A stretch of DNA of 53,995 nucleotides from Verrucomicrobiota bacterium (lineage in GTDB: Bacteria; Verrucomicrobiota; Verrucomicrobiia; Verrucomicrobiales; Akkermansiaceae): the NCBI GenBank assembly GCA_026397725.1, contig JAPLUI010000256.1, positions 1 to 53,995 of the forward strand, written 5' to 3'. The stretch's first letter is position 1, and each line of letters starts with the position of its first letter. The notes beneath the pieces are model-generated. The model searched no databases. It was not told the origin of the DNA and was given only the letters and a program-made list of their open reading frames with translations. The position numbers were made by a program, and so were the translations under genes. Of the stretch, positions 1 to 9,634 are shown one piece after another.

Positions 1-95
1 GCCACCCTCCGCGAAGAAGACCGGGAAGAAGACGCAGGAAGAAGAGTTTTGCTAGAAGCTTTCGAAGAAGATCTAACGCAAGCGCCATCCGACGT

Positions 96-806
96 TCAAG
101 TCGCCCATTTCATCGGCTTTCCATAACGCCGCTCACAGTCGAAGGAAAGGTGGCGCTTTTCCGGCCACTTGGTGCGGTCTAGCAAAACGACGTGGCCGAG
201 GGATAGGAGAAAGATCCATCGTGGCGCTTCGTCGAGCGAGAAAATGTGGCGGGTGACGAGTTCGTCCCATGCGAGGTCGCGCGCCGGATGGGGCGAGGCG
301 AGTTGCGGGTCGTGGTGGGCGGGGTCGCCATCGAACTGGGCGGAGTGGACCGGCAGCGAGAGCGGGTCGGTTTCCGGTTCGTCGGCGGGCGGCAGGGCCT
401 CGACGATCCATAGCCACGGCGCGCCGGAGGATTTGGTGACCTCGCCCAACATCGGCAGGCGCAGGCATTTCGCCAGCGGCGTGCCGCTCGGGCCGATGGA
501 ACGCCAGGATGGCTGATAGACATAGCCCAGGGCGTCGAGCAGGCGCGGGAGAAACTCGCGCTGGGCGGCGAGGCGCTCGGCCGGATCGCGCAGGACGACG
601 TAGCGGTTGAGGAGATTGAAGTACGGCTTATAGAGTGTTGCGATCCGACGCTCTGGCGAACGGTGGGCCTCGGAATCCGGGTTGGCCTCCGCAGTCTCCT
701 TCCACCGCGCAAGCGTGTCCTTCAAGTCCCCCTCGATGAGCGCGGCGAGGTAGTGGGACGAGAAGTATTCGTTGCGGTTGGAGATGCCGGTGAGGTCGAG
801 GGGCAT
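96..806 (-). pseudogene. N-terminal stub of an Eco57I-type DNA adenine methylase (DISARM DrmMI-like)
   Basis: The 236-residue frame opens with MPLDLTGISNRNEYFSSHYL and later has a VLLDRTKWPEKR segment. I recognise both as the N-terminal region of very large (over 1,000 residues) Eco57I-type methylases that accompany SNF2 helicases in DISARM-like loci. The SAM-binding and NPPY catalytic motifs lie much further downstream in that family and are absent. The frame stops at position 96, just after the RTKWPEKR block. It starts 18 bp after the AlbA_2 remnant, in the same direction, so it was probably the last gene of the operon. No methylase activity is expected. The family call is from memory of its N-terminus, not from a search, so it is moderately sure; the truncation is clear if the call is right. 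Confidence 0.55.
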
Positions 807-824
807 GGGGGGTGGAAGAAGTGA

Positions 825-1190
825 TCAGTAATCAGTGATCAGTGGAAGAGACGTAAGACCTTTGCCTTTCTGTGCCACCAGGCCCAAGTCCCTGAGTTTA
901 CGCAGATCTTGACTGGCGGTCAGGATGTCGGAACCGGTGAGTTGTCGGAGCGTTTGGTTGTTAATCGCCCCTTGCTCCCGCACAAAGATTGGAGCGTATC
1001 CGCCGAAGAAATCCTCCGCATTCCTGGCAATTCCAAGGACGATCGTGCCTCCCCCGAGGTCAGGTTCATTGGAAAACCCACATACCGTCTCGAAGAAGGA
1101 ATCCCCGAGGTCGCCGGACGCACATGCTTTCGCTTCGAGCGTCGGGTGCTCGTCGAGTTCGTTCAGCTCACGTATGAGGTCGATGATCAT
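825..1190 (-). pseudogene. AlbA_2 (Schlafen-like) ATP-binding protein with large internal deletion
   Basis: The 121-residue frame joins two ends of a family normally about 500-600 residues long. Residues 1-50 are the AlbA_2 start (LDEHPTLEAKA, ETVCGFSNEPDLGGGTIVLG). Residues about 70-110 are the C-terminal winged-helix end (REQGAINNQTLRQLTG, LRKLRDLGLVAQKGKG). Everything between, including the GHKL-type ATPase part, is missing, yet the frame is open. The last codons (LPLITDY) are read from a short repeat, gatcagtaatcagtgatc, that replaces the native C-terminus. It sits between the DUF6088 gene (23 bp) and the methylase stub (18 bp). It is probably non-functional, but an expressed mini-protein with just the DNA-binding ends cannot be excluded. 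Confidence 0.6.
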
Positions 1191-1213
1191 GCGATAGAGT
1201 TAGAGAAAAATAT

Positions 1214-1870
1214 TTATCGTTCGGCGTCACGGGTCAGTTCGCGAAAGTGGGGACGCATCCAGACAGGCACCAGGTTGATGTCGTGGGCGAGTTGCTTGCG
1301 AGCGGAAGAATCGAGTCGAGAGCGCAAGTGGGTCAGGTCACCTGAAGTGACCTTGTCTTTGCCAAGATCGCGCAGGGCCTGGGCGACCAGGCCGCTGGCC
1401 CGTCCGGCCAAGGCAAGATTCCGACCGCTGTTGCGACGAAACACGATGTTGAGCTTGCCAAGACGCACGGTCGCCGGGGCACCATCGCTATGATAAACCA
1501 ACTGGGCGGGGACCTGGGTGCTGAGGCCGAGTTGATTGGCCGCCACTGCGGCGGATGGAAGCAAGCGAAGGTTCTTGTTCCGCGCCACCGCCGCGACAAC
1601 CGAGTCCGAGGTGGCACCGGTCTGGCCGAGCAGCGGGTGCTCGTGCGGGCAATCGTAGATTCCACGCGAGATCCGGCGGATCTTCCCGTCGCGAACCAAG
1701 CGGGTGAGCGTCATGCCCAAGGCCCGCGGATCGCCCAAATCAGCGAAATCGTGCGGCGTGAATGCCCAGCCACGACCCTTCTGCGCCACACGACGCAGGA
1801 TGCGCTGGCTTTGGCTGACGGGTGATGCGGTGTCTTTCATGTTGAAAAGAATGCTTTGTTTTTTCAGCAT
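1214..1870 (-). CDS. AbiEi-like (DUF6088) type IV antitoxin/transcriptional regulator
   Basis: This 218-residue protein has an N-terminal winged helix (about 20-65: RILRRVAQKGRGWAFTPHDF, then a TLTRLVRDGKIRRISRGIYD wing) and a C-terminal AbiEi-like domain. This is the DUF6088/AbiEi antitoxin family, which normally represses its own operon and neutralises an AbiEii nucleotidyltransferase toxin. No AbiEii gene follows; the next gene is the AlbA_2 remnant. It may therefore be an orphan regulator of the defence operon, or a leftover antitoxin. An alternative start is the Met at 1840 (residue 11). About 120 bp without a gene separate it from the PLD-like frame upstream, so it may have its own promoter. 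The frame is intact, unlike its two downstream neighbours. Confidence 0.7.
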   Translation of the reverse strand: MLKKQSILFNMKDTASPVSQSQRILRRVAQKGRGWAFTPHDFADLGDPRALGMTLTRLVRDGKIRRISRGIYDCPHEHPLLGQTGATSDSVVAAVARNKNLRLLPSAAVAANQLGLSTQVPAQLVYHSDGAPATVRLGKLNIVFRRNSGRNLALAGRASGLVAQALRDLGKDKVTSGDLTHLRSRLDSSARKQLAHDINLVPVWMRPHFRELTRDAER

Positions 1871-1991
1871 GTCAAGTTCCTATTTTTCGAGATTTGCGAT
1901 TTATTTTCAATGCATGCGCGAGGCAGGAGAAGAGGCGGGAAGATTAGGGGAGTGTATTCTGATCTTTGTTTCAAATTTAGGATCTGGAATT

Positions 1992-2384
1992 TCATTGGCC
2001 GGTCGTGGCGGGACGCTCCTTGGCTGCGCTGAATTCTTCCAGCAGCGGAAGCTCGTGAAAATATTCATTAAGAGCATCTTCGCTATCAAGGAGCTTTACG
2101 GCGCTTTCAATCTTGCGGGCAAGATCCTTGTTCTTCCTGGCGATGCTTACGAGGTGCTTGGGCAGGGTCACCGTGTGCTGAGAGACGCGATAGCCGAAGC
2201 GGCAGACTTCCGCATCAACGTCGAGAATGACATGCACTTGTTCGCCGCCCAAGCGCGGCCAGGCGTCCGCCAGTGCCAGTGCCACCTTCGGCCAGATGCC
2301 AGGAGCGACGAAAACGATCCGCTTCTGCGCCTGGTTGACGGCATCTATCAGATGTTCCTCGGTGATGGACTGGATGCTTGGCAT
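1992..2384 (-). pseudogene. PLD-like protein, internally deleted and shortened
   Basis: The 130-residue frame begins like the phospholipase D-like partner of SNF2 helicases in DISARM/DrmC-type loci (KRIVFVAPGIWPKVALALAD, VHVILDVDAEVCRFGY). It then jumps at about residue 75 to a later block (SQHTVTLPKHLVSIARK) that in full-length relatives lies well over 100 residues downstream. The HxK nuclease motifs and the long C-terminal region are missing. The frame remains open, as in the AlbA_2 neighbour. It starts 20 bp after the helicase stop, so the two were co-transcribed. The family and deletion are inferred from remembered family architecture. Nuclease activity is not expected. Confidence 0.5.
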
Positions 2385-2404
2385 GAAGAGGGGTTAGGAA
2401 CCCT

Positions 2405-5260
2405 TTAATGACTGGTGGTGAACACGGCTGCGATGCGGATGTCCGGGTTATCCTCGGTCTCCATGGTGTCTGTGATCCAAGTGGCGTAGTCGTTGTAGAG
2501 TTCGGAGACCTTGCGTTTTTCGGCGTTGCGCACGTGCTCCATTTTCTCGAAGCGGAATTCGAGTTGGGATTCACGGGCGTTGCGGAAGGCTTCAAGTTTG
2601 GCGAGTTGGCGTTGGAGTTCGGGCTGGTTGCGGGCGTCGAAGGACCTTTTGGCGTCGCTGAGCACCTTGCGGGTGGCCTCGACGGTGGCGGGGATGAGGG
2701 TTTGGAGGGCGGTGGGGGTGATGGTCTTGCCGGGATTGGCGAATTTGGTGCGATCGAAGCCGGTGCGGGCGAGGATTTCCGGGAGGTCGATGGTTTCGCG
2801 GAGTTTGCCATTGTGAAACACGGCGCCGATCCAGCGCTGGATCAGGGGATGGCCCTTACGGTTAGGAATGGTGCCGGAGGCGAGAACGATGGATTCTCCA
2901 GCAGCGAGGGTGGGCACATGAATGACGGGGGCTTCGGCCCGACCAAAGGCAGATAGGAGCTTGTCTTCCAACCACGTCATCAAAGGATGGATCGGCCAGA
3001 GAAGCTGGACCCGCGGCCAACGGCCCTCCTCTTTCCGGCAATCGGCGATCTCCTTCATGACTGCATCGCGTCGGTCGGTTAGAATCCATTGACCGTCGTC
3101 CGGTCTGATTTCTCGGGGCTGGCGCTTGAGCCGGCGAATGAGGTCATCCGGGAGTTGCAGATGGATTTCACGCCGCGCGTCGAGAAACTCCACATCGATG
3201 GTCTGATCGAGTCGGTCGCGGACGAAACCGAGGGCGGCCTTGGCCCATTGGTATTCGTCCGGGAACAGGGAAGGGTCGGTGGCAACCAGACTAGCCAAAC
3301 CGTCGCGGGCGGTGATGGGTGGCGCAATTTCGCCTAGCAGGGCTGCAAGAAACGGGTCGTCGGATTCGGAACGAGTGGTCGATCCGAAGGAGGCATCAAA
3401 GACCTCCGGTGAAGCGCCGGACTCGATGTAGCGGCCAACTTCGATTTCCTCGTCCTCGCTGTTGTGGATGCCGGTGAACTCGGACGGGTCGCCGATGTTT
3501 TGCTGCACCTGCTCGTCCTTGCGGATCAGGATTTCCAAAATGCGGAGGTCGCCACGGATTTTCTCGTGGGTGCTTTCGGTTAGCAGATAGTGGATTTCCG
3601 GTTGGCGGGCCTGGCCGTAACGGTCCACCCGACCGTTGCGCTGTTGGAAGGTAAGGAGGGACCAAGGGATGTCGAAATGAATGAGGCGGTGGGAGAGGTA
3701 GTGCAGGTTGATGCCTTCCGAAGCGACGTCCGAGGCGATGAGGAGCCGCAGCTTTGACGACTCATTGCCGAATTGTTCGACGATGTCCTGCTGTTCGATA
3801 TCCGATAGCCCGCCATGGAGAATGGCGGCCTGCGCATCCTTGAGGCCGAGATCGGCGGTCATGTGTTGCTGGAGCCAATGGAGGGTGGCAATGCGTTCGG
3901 TGAAGATGACGAGGCGGTCGGAACCGTCGGCGAGCGTCCAACCGATCGAGTTCTTGCCGTTTGACCGGAGGAGGTGGAGGAGTTGCTGATACTTTGAGAA
4001 TCCCGCCGCGGTGATGGCTGCGACACTCCCGCGAAGGGAGCAAAGGCCGGCAGCATCGGCAGCGTAACGGGAGGGGTCCGTGGTTTGGGTGATGTTCTTG
4101 AGGCGCTGGTCGATCGTCTCGATGCAGGCGGCGGGGCTGGAAAAGAGCGCCTTTTCCAAAAGCACCCTGAAGAGCAACCTGCCGCCGCGGTTTTCATCGA
4201 TGGCCGTGAGTTCGAGATCGGACAGGGCGGCGTGAGCTGCTTCCTCCGCCGGGGAGCAGGTCACCCGGTGGACGGAAGTCACCCGTTCGGGGAAGGCACC
4301 GCGAACCTGGTCCTTGATGTCTTTCTTGAAGCGCCGGATGAAAAGGCCTTCGATATCCTCCGGGCCATAGTTCTTCTCATCCTTGATGGCCGTCGGGTTG
4401 AGCATGTTCATGATGCTCGCGAAGGATTCCTTCCGCCCGTCGTGAGGGGTGGCAGACAGCAGAATGAGGGAGTCCGAACGGTTCGAGAGCAGATCGGCGA
4501 CCCGGTGGCGCAGCGAATTCCCCGAGCGCTGGGCGACGTTGTGGGCTTCGTCGATGACAATAACGTCCCACCAGGCGTTTTCGAGATGGCGGCGGTATTC
4601 GCCGTCCTGTTTGATGGTGTCGATCGAAATAATTGTTTTATCGAAGTAGTGGAAGGGATTGTGGTTTGCCGGAATCTCGGTGCGGACACGTTGGAGGGCC
4701 ACCGAATCGAGACGCACGAGAGGGATGGTGAAACGTCCCCAGAGTTCCTTCTGGAACTGGGTGAGCATGGACTTCACCGTGAGCACGAGGATGCGCCGGG
4801 CGCGCCCCCTGCGGATCAACTCGGAGAGAAGCACGCCGCACTCGATGGTCTTGCCGAGACCCACCGCGTCGGCGATCAGGATCCGCTGGCGGGGTTGCTG
4901 AAGGGCCAGATGCGCGGGATCAATCTGGTAGGGAACCATGTCCATGGCGCCCAGGTGGCCGAGGTGAATCCGGGCATCGGGCGGAGCAGCCTGGCGGAGG
5001 AGAAATTCCAAGTGGAGGCGGGTGTCCCGAAAAAACGGCGAGGAATCCGCCACTGGCGTGGTGTTGCGAGGATCAATGATCTCCAGATCGTCCTCAAGAT
5101 CCTCAAGCAGCAGTGCCTGGCGGTTCCTAACGAGAGCCCCGAGGCCGGTGACGCTGAGGCAGCGGGTGCCCGTCAGAGACCGATCCACTTTGTTGACCAT
5201 CCAATCTTCGCCGCGCGCGCGGATCCGGGTGCCAGCGGTGATTTGGGAGAGATTCGACAT
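2405..5260 (-). CDS. SNF2/DEAH-type helicase, DISARM DrmD-like
   Basis: This is an intact superfamily 2 ATPase of about 951 residues. Visible motifs in order are Walker A (ADAVGLGKTIE, about residue 130), DEAH box (VIDEAHNV), motif III (LSATPHDG), motif V (ASDVASEGINL) and motif VI (QQRNGRVDRYGQ). A long helical C-terminal region (about 750-930, rich in K/E/R) follows the helicase core. Such SNF2 proteins pair with an Eco57I-type methylase and a PLD protein in class 1 DISARM and related anti-phage loci, where they are thought to act on incoming DNA. The start was set at Met 5260 (MSNLSQITAG) rather than 5290 because homologues begin there, by memory. It precedes the PLD-like remnant by 20 bp and is separated by about 490 bp from the ATPase gene upstream. 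It is the only intact member of the helicase-PLD-methylase set. Confidence 0.8.
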   Translation of the reverse strand: MSNLSQITAGTRIRARGEDWMVNKVDRSLTGTRCLSVTGLGALVRNRQALLLEDLEDDLEIIDPRNTTPVADSSPFFRDTRLHLEFLLRQAAPPDARIHLGHLGAMDMVPYQIDPAHLALQQPRQRILIADAVGLGKTIECGVLLSELIRRGRARRILVLTVKSMLTQFQKELWGRFTIPLVRLDSVALQRVRTEIPANHNPFHYFDKTIISIDTIKQDGEYRRHLENAWWDVIVIDEAHNVAQRSGNSLRHRVADLLSNRSDSLILLSATPHDGRKESFASIMNMLNPTAIKDEKNYGPEDIEGLFIRRFKKDIKDQVRGAFPERVTSVHRVTCSPAEEAAHAALSDLELTAIDENRGGRLLFRVLLEKALFSSPAACIETIDQRLKNITQTTDPSRYAADAAGLCSLRGSVAAITAAGFSKYQQLLHLLRSNGKNSIGWTLADGSDRLVIFTERIATLHWLQQHMTADLGLKDAQAAILHGGLSDIEQQDIVEQFGNESSKLRLLIASDVASEGINLHYLSHRLIHFDIPWSLLTFQQRNGRVDRYGQARQPEIHYLLTESTHEKIRGDLRILEILIRKDEQVQQNIGDPSEFTGIHNSEDEEIEVGRYIESGASPEVFDASFGSTTRSESDDPFLAALLGEIAPPITARDGLASLVATDPSLFPDEYQWAKAALGFVRDRLDQTIDVEFLDARREIHLQLPDDLIRRLKRQPREIRPDDGQWILTDRRDAVMKEIADCRKEEGRWPRVQLLWPIHPLMTWLEDKLLSAFGRAEAPVIHVPTLAAGESIVLASGTIPNRKGHPLIQRWIGAVFHNGKLRETIDLPEILARTGFDRTKFANPGKTITPTALQTLIPATVEATRKVLSDAKRSFDARNQPELQRQLAKLEAFRNARESQLEFRFEKMEHVRNAEKRKVSELYNDYATWITDTMETEDNPDIRIAAVFTTSH

Positions 5261-5747
5261 GGTGGAATGATTCGGCAACCTCAATGCCATGCTTCAATGT
5301 GGCTTCGCATTTCGGTCAAGATGCAGTTTACATCAACGACAGGACAAGAAGAGCGGGATCTTTGCTAGGTGGGAAGCGCAAAGTGCGGGAGACGGGGGAT
5401 TCGGCGGACAGAGGCCGGAGGTGGATCGGGCGTGACCGCTGGGTGCGCCCACGTTTCCCCCAAGCTGGCCCGCGCCTGCGATCCACGATGCATAATCTGC
5501 GATTCATTGGCGCTGCGGCTGGAGCGTGCAGTCACGGCCTGCGAGGCACGCAGCCAATTGCGGCTGGAAGCCGCAACTGCGCGGGCGGCTACTTCTTGCG
5601 GGATTTTCCGAGGGATTCGATCATGGATTCATCGGCCGAGGCGGCTTCGGCGACGTCGAGGGTGCAACGGGCTGCTTGGCGGTGTTTGGCGGAGAAGACG
5701 GGCATGTCAGGCGAAAGTCCGGAGAGGACATCCATTTTGGAATATGA
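5261..5747. other. Gap between helicase and ATPase genes with a hairpin and a tiny ORF
   Basis: About 490 bp lie between the ATPase stop and the helicase start. At 5558-5576 there is a perfect hairpin, 8-bp stem TTGCGGCT/AGCCGCAA with loop GGA, similar to short palindromic REP-like units. On the minus strand 5589-5735 is a 48-codon frame (starts MDVLSGLSPDMPVF, ends KSRKK) immediately after the ATPase stop. It resembles nothing I recognise and may be a remnant or chance frame. The helicase promoter must lie here, but no convincing -35/-10 pair is visible. Confidence 0.35.
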
Positions 5748-8450
5748 TTAAGAATTGAGTTGATAAAACGAGGCTCCCAATCCGGTGTATTCAGATGGCG
5801 TGCACGTCAGGACAATGATTTGAAGCCCCCGAATTGCGGCGAGGTCGAGCATGCGTTGGAGAGCTTGCACGCGGTCGGGGTCGGTGTAGGCGAATGCGTC
5901 GTCGAAGAGGATGGGGAGGCAGTTGTCGTGGTCGGCGGCGAGGATTTCGGCCATGGCGAGGCGGGTGGCGGCGGCGACTTGTTCTTTGGCTCCGCCGCTG
6001 AGGATGGCGAAGTTGGAGGCGGGGTCGCCGGGGCGGATGAGGTCGAGGCCTTCGATGCCGGTGTCGGATAGATTCACGCGGACTCCAGCACCGGGGCCGA
6101 AGATGCATTGGAGGTAGCCAGAGATGCGGTCGGCAAGGGGCTGGACGAGGGAGCGGTTAATGGCTTCGCGGGAGGAGGAGAAAAGCAGATGGAGTTTTTC
6201 GATGGCTTTGGCGCGGCGGTTTTCGGAGGTATGGATTTCGCGGGCGGCTTCCAGTCTGGCCTGGGCGTAGCTGAGGTCGGCATCGGGATCGTTGCTGCCG
6301 TCGAGGGTGAGGCGGTCGCGGGCGATGAGGCGTTGGTTTTCGGCATTGCGGCGGCGGGTTTCCTGCTGGGAGATGGCGCGTTGAAAACGGGCGAGATCGT
6401 CCGATAGGTTTGCTGGCGCGAGGGCGGCGAGAGCTTGGCGGGTGGTGGCGAGTTGTTCGTTGGTTTGCGCTTCGTTGTCCCGGGCTTGGGCGAGGGAGTT
6501 TTGTCGGGCGGTGGCGTCACCGTGGGAATCTTCGAGGACTTTGATGCGCGTTTCGAGATCGCGCAGCACTTGGCGGGTGGTGGAAAGTTGATCGCGGTGG
6601 CTTTGGAGTGCCTGGGTGGCGGCTTCCAAGCGGCTGCGAAGTTGTTCGGCACTGCGGCGGGTGATGATCTCGGCGTTTTCCGCTTGGCTGAGTTGTTGCT
6701 GAGTGGTGGCAAGCAACGTGCGTGCTTCCGGGAGATTCGCTGGAGATGATAGATTGGGGTCGTTGGCAAGAGCTTCCTTGCGGCGCTGGACTTCCGCAGT
6801 GGCAGCGTCGAGCGCATTGGCGGCGGACGTTAGTTCGGTGGCTAGCGATTCGCCACCGAGCGCTTTCCAACGGGTTTCGAGCTGGGCGATTTGTTGTTCG
6901 AGGGCTTGGCGTTGCTCGAGGACGGTGGAGGCGTGGTCGAGGTCGCGAAGCGTGAGGCGAGCAAGGGCGGCAGAGAAGGCACGATGCGCGGATTCGGAAC
7001 GGGAGCGGGCTTCGGAGAGAGAAGTGCCACCGCCTGGGCGAATGCGCAGGCGGGTGCCGTTGCCGATGGCAAGTTCGCCGACGTCAGTGAGAATTCTGGC
7101 CTCGGTTATGGTTAGAGTCTGGCCATCGAGGGTGACCGTGGTGTCGGTGTTGAGCAGTTCGATGCCGGTTGCCATCGCTTCCAAGGTGGCGGTGGCTTGG
7201 CCGGTTTCGCGTTCCAGCTTGCGCAGGGATGTTAGATCCTTGGCGGTGAGGAGCGGGAGTTGGGCAAGGGTGGCGCGAACGGTGGTAAGTTCGGCACGGA
7301 TGGTCCCGGCTTCGGCAGAGCGGGTGGCGAGGCGTTGATGGGCGTCGGATTTCTCAAAGGAAGCGAGTGTGGCCGTAGCGAAATCGTGATGGAGGCGGGC
7401 TTGGCGGACGGATTCGGCTGCTTGCCGTTGGGAATTGTCCGCGGTTTGGCTGATCGTGCGGGCGCTTTGCTCGTCGGCCGTGAGAGTGGATTGTTTTTCC
7501 TCGGCGGGGAGCAGTGCTTGGCGGGCGGCGCCTGCTTGGTGGTGGAGGCTTAGGATGTTCGTGTCGTCCTTGGCGATTTGTTCGCGGGAGGCGGCGGCGG
7601 TTTCAAAGGCTCTGAGTTGGGTTTCCTCGTGGCGCTGAAGTTCCGTGACCCGGGTGAGTTTCGCCTCGGTGGCGGTCAGTTGGACGCGCAGGGAGGGAAG
7701 CACGGCATCGACGTCGGCGATCTCCTTTTCGGCGCGGGCGTGATCGCTGACGGCTTGTTCGAGGCGGGCGGCGGTTTCCTGGGCGCTGAGGAGGGCAGCT
7801 TCGGCTTCAGTAAGTTGGGTGCGGGCAAGTTCGGGTTTAGAGCCGGCTTTGGGTTTGCCGGTCGCGGTGAAGAGGTCGTCGTAGCTCGCGGCGATCTTTT
7901 CACGAACGCGCTGGTCGGTGGCGGACTGCATCACGGCGGCGATGCCGTCTTTTTGGAGCCGCTGGACGAGGGTGTCCTTGTGGGCACTGGCGTGGTCGGC
8001 GGGATCCTGGCCTGAGCTGCCCTGCCAAACCCACAGGTGGGACCAAGTCGCGGCGAGCTGGCCGGCATTGGCACGACCGCCGGATTCGGTCTTGAGAATT
8101 TCCGTGAGTTTGGCGTCGGCTGCTTCGTCCTTGAGGGTGGCCATGCCGGTTCCGCTGAGGCGGGTGCTGCCTTTGGTGGCGGCGAAGCGTTTTTCGAGTT
8201 CCCAGCGGACTCCGGCGGCTTCGAAAGTGAGGGCCACTTCCGGGTCGCCGCCCAGATGGGTGGAAACCATTTCTTTTTGGATGCTGCCACCGGTTTTTGC
8301 GCGGAGAAAAAGGGCGCGGTGGGCGGCTTCGGCGAGGGTGCTCTTGCCGGATTCGTTAGGTCCGCCGATTAGATTGCGCGACGGGTCGAAAGTCACCGTG
8401 AGGTCCTTGTGGATCCGGTAGTTGCGAACGGTGAGGGAAATGAGGCGCAT
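5748..8450 (-). CDS. SbcC/YhaN-like AAA ATPase with long coiled coil
   Basis: This 900-residue SMC/Rad50-type protein has Walker A near residue 31 (GGPNESGKST), long Ala/Glu/Gln-rich coiled-coil arms (about 180-740), the ABC signature near 820 (LSGGAKEQVAAATRLA) and Walker B (LPILFDDAFAYTDPDR). The short arms and N-terminal motif style fit the YhaN branch, not classical SbcC. I see no clear zinc-hook CxxC in the middle. It starts 14 bp after the metallophosphoesterase stop, so the two should form an SbcCD-like ATP-dependent nuclease complex in the cytoplasm that processes DNA ends. Given the helicase and methylase remnants downstream, a defence role is plausible, but housekeeping DNA repair is the main alternative. 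Confidence 0.8.
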   Translation of the reverse strand: MRLISLTVRNYRIHKDLTVTFDPSRNLIGGPNESGKSTLAEAAHRALFLRAKTGGSIQKEMVSTHLGGDPEVALTFEAAGVRWELEKRFAATKGSTRLSGTGMATLKDEAADAKLTEILKTESGGRANAGQLAATWSHLWVWQGSSGQDPADHASAHKDTLVQRLQKDGIAAVMQSATDQRVREKIAASYDDLFTATGKPKAGSKPELARTQLTEAEAALLSAQETAARLEQAVSDHARAEKEIADVDAVLPSLRVQLTATEAKLTRVTELQRHEETQLRAFETAAASREQIAKDDTNILSLHHQAGAARQALLPAEEKQSTLTADEQSARTISQTADNSQRQAAESVRQARLHHDFATATLASFEKSDAHQRLATRSAEAGTIRAELTTVRATLAQLPLLTAKDLTSLRKLERETGQATATLEAMATGIELLNTDTTVTLDGQTLTITEARILTDVGELAIGNGTRLRIRPGGGTSLSEARSRSESAHRAFSAALARLTLRDLDHASTVLEQRQALEQQIAQLETRWKALGGESLATELTSAANALDAATAEVQRRKEALANDPNLSSPANLPEARTLLATTQQQLSQAENAEIITRRSAEQLRSRLEAATQALQSHRDQLSTTRQVLRDLETRIKVLEDSHGDATARQNSLAQARDNEAQTNEQLATTRQALAALAPANLSDDLARFQRAISQQETRRRNAENQRLIARDRLTLDGSNDPDADLSYAQARLEAAREIHTSENRRAKAIEKLHLLFSSSREAINRSLVQPLADRISGYLQCIFGPGAGVRVNLSDTGIEGLDLIRPGDPASNFAILSGGAKEQVAAATRLAMAEILAADHDNCLPILFDDAFAYTDPDRVQALQRMLDLAAIRGLQIIVLTCTPSEYTGLGASFYQLNS

Positions 8451-8464
8451 CTGGTGACAATTGG

Positions 8465-9634
8465 TTAGGCGAGACAGGCGGCGTGGAGTTCACGCAGGGC
8501 GAGGCGGGTGATGGCGGCATCTTCGGTTGCGGCGTCGATTTCGGAAACAAGTTGGCTGGCGACGGATGCGATGAGCGGATCTTCCGAACGCTGGGTCAGC
8601 GCGGTGATTTCCTCCTTGGAGGGCGCGATGGTGGCGCGGTGATCGAGTTTCAGACGGACGAGGCGGGATTCCCAGGACTCGAGGATTTTCTCCAAGCGTC
8701 CGGATGCCTCAATGCCGAGCGAGCCTTCTAGCGAAAGCAGCAGCAGATGCTCGTCGCCGCGCTGGCCGAGAGTTTCGTCGAGGAGGGAGGCGAAAAGATC
8801 GAGGCTGGCGTCGTCGGAGAAACGGAATGCCAGTTCTTTCCAGAGAAACCGGCTGCTGGGAATCTTTTCCACCACAGGCGCGGCCCCGCGGGAAAGCGTC
8901 ACCTTGAGCACGTTTCCAGGGTCGTTGCCTTCGCCTTTCGGAAAGCGGTCGGTTTCCAGCGTGCCGCTATACCAAGCCTTTGGACCGACCTGCTTGGTGC
9001 CGTGCCAATCGCCGAGCGCGATGTAGTCGTTGGCATCCGCCGGGAGACTGGATAGGTCGATCCAATTAACCACCGTGGACGCACCCTCTTCATCCTCCTG
9101 CACCGACCCAAACCCTTGGATGGTGCCATGGGCAAGCACGATGCGGGGTAGATCAGGCGGCAAGCTTGGATCATCTACGGAAGAACGAATCCAAGCGGTG
9201 GGATCGCCCGGTTCAAAGCGGCGCAGTAACGGAGCGGGGAAGATGACCGCGTTTTCGAGGATAACGGGTTCCGGCGTGAGCAATACCCGGAGGTTGGGGG
9301 CGAGTTGCTTTTGCTCGCGGAGGAAAAACTCCTGCGCCCAGATGGACCCAGGGCCGGCATGATCGTGGTTGCCGGGGATGACCAGCACGGGGACTTTCAA
9401 TGCGCCGATGGCAGCGCAGGCTGCGGAAACGGTTGCCTTGGTGGCGTGGGAAGAATCGAACATGTCGCCGGCGACCAGGATGAAGCCGGCCTCCGAGGAC
9501 CTGGCGAGATCCGCGAGTCGTTGAACGGCATGCAGGCGCTCTTGCTGGAGTCGGTGCCGCTTTGCGTCGTCGCGGACAGAGGCAAAGGGTTTGCCAAGTT
9601 GCCAGTCAGCGGTGTGAAGAAAAACGGCGCTCAT
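8465..9634 (-). CDS. SbcD/Mre11-like metallophosphoesterase nuclease
   Basis: A calcineurin-like phosphoesterase of about 389 residues (starting at Met 9634, MSAVFLHTADW; a Met at 9658 is also possible). Metal-site motifs are seen in order: HTADWQLG (motif I has Gln where classical SbcD has His), VAGDMFD, IPGNHDH, VLAHGT and ALGDWHG (GDWH where SbcD usually has GHIH). The last two variants occur in the YhaO/'DNA repair exonuclease' branch as I remember it. The C-terminal 120 residues would be the capping and ATPase-docking part. It is the first gene of the minus-strand operon and lies only about 70-95 bp inside the tRNA-Pro fragment, so it is the outermost gene of the island. Partner: the coiled-coil ATPase immediately downstream. 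Confidence 0.8.
   Translation of the reverse strand: MSAVFLHTADWQLGKPFASVRDDAKRHRLQQERLHAVQRLADLARSSEAGFILVAGDMFDSSHATKATVSAACAAIGALKVPVLVIPGNHDHAGPGSIWAQEFFLREQKQLAPNLRVLLTPEPVILENAVIFPAPLLRRFEPGDPTAWIRSSVDDPSLPPDLPRIVLAHGTIQGFGSVQEDEEGASTVVNWIDLSSLPADANDYIALGDWHGTKQVGPKAWYSGTLETDRFPKGEGNDPGNVLKVTLSRGAAPVVEKIPSSRFLWKELAFRFSDDASLDLFASLLDETLGQRGDEHLLLLSLEGSLGIEASGRLEKILESWESRLVRLKLDHRATIAPSKEEITALTQRSEDPLIASVASQLVSEIDAATEDAAITRLALRELHAACLA

Noticed and set aside
1..126. Open frame from the window edge to a stop at 124-126 on the plus strand (ends VAHFIGFP), plus GAAGAAGA-type repeats at 11-75
   Set aside because: It is only 41 codons, overlaps the methylase stub on the other strand and has no recognisable family. 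It may be the tail of a convergent gene, but this cannot be shown from the window.
4085..5368. A 427-codon plus-strand open frame opposite the SNF2 gene
   Set aside because: It is a shadow frame: the helicase on the other strand has all motifs in order, while this frame has only composition-driven residues and no motifs.
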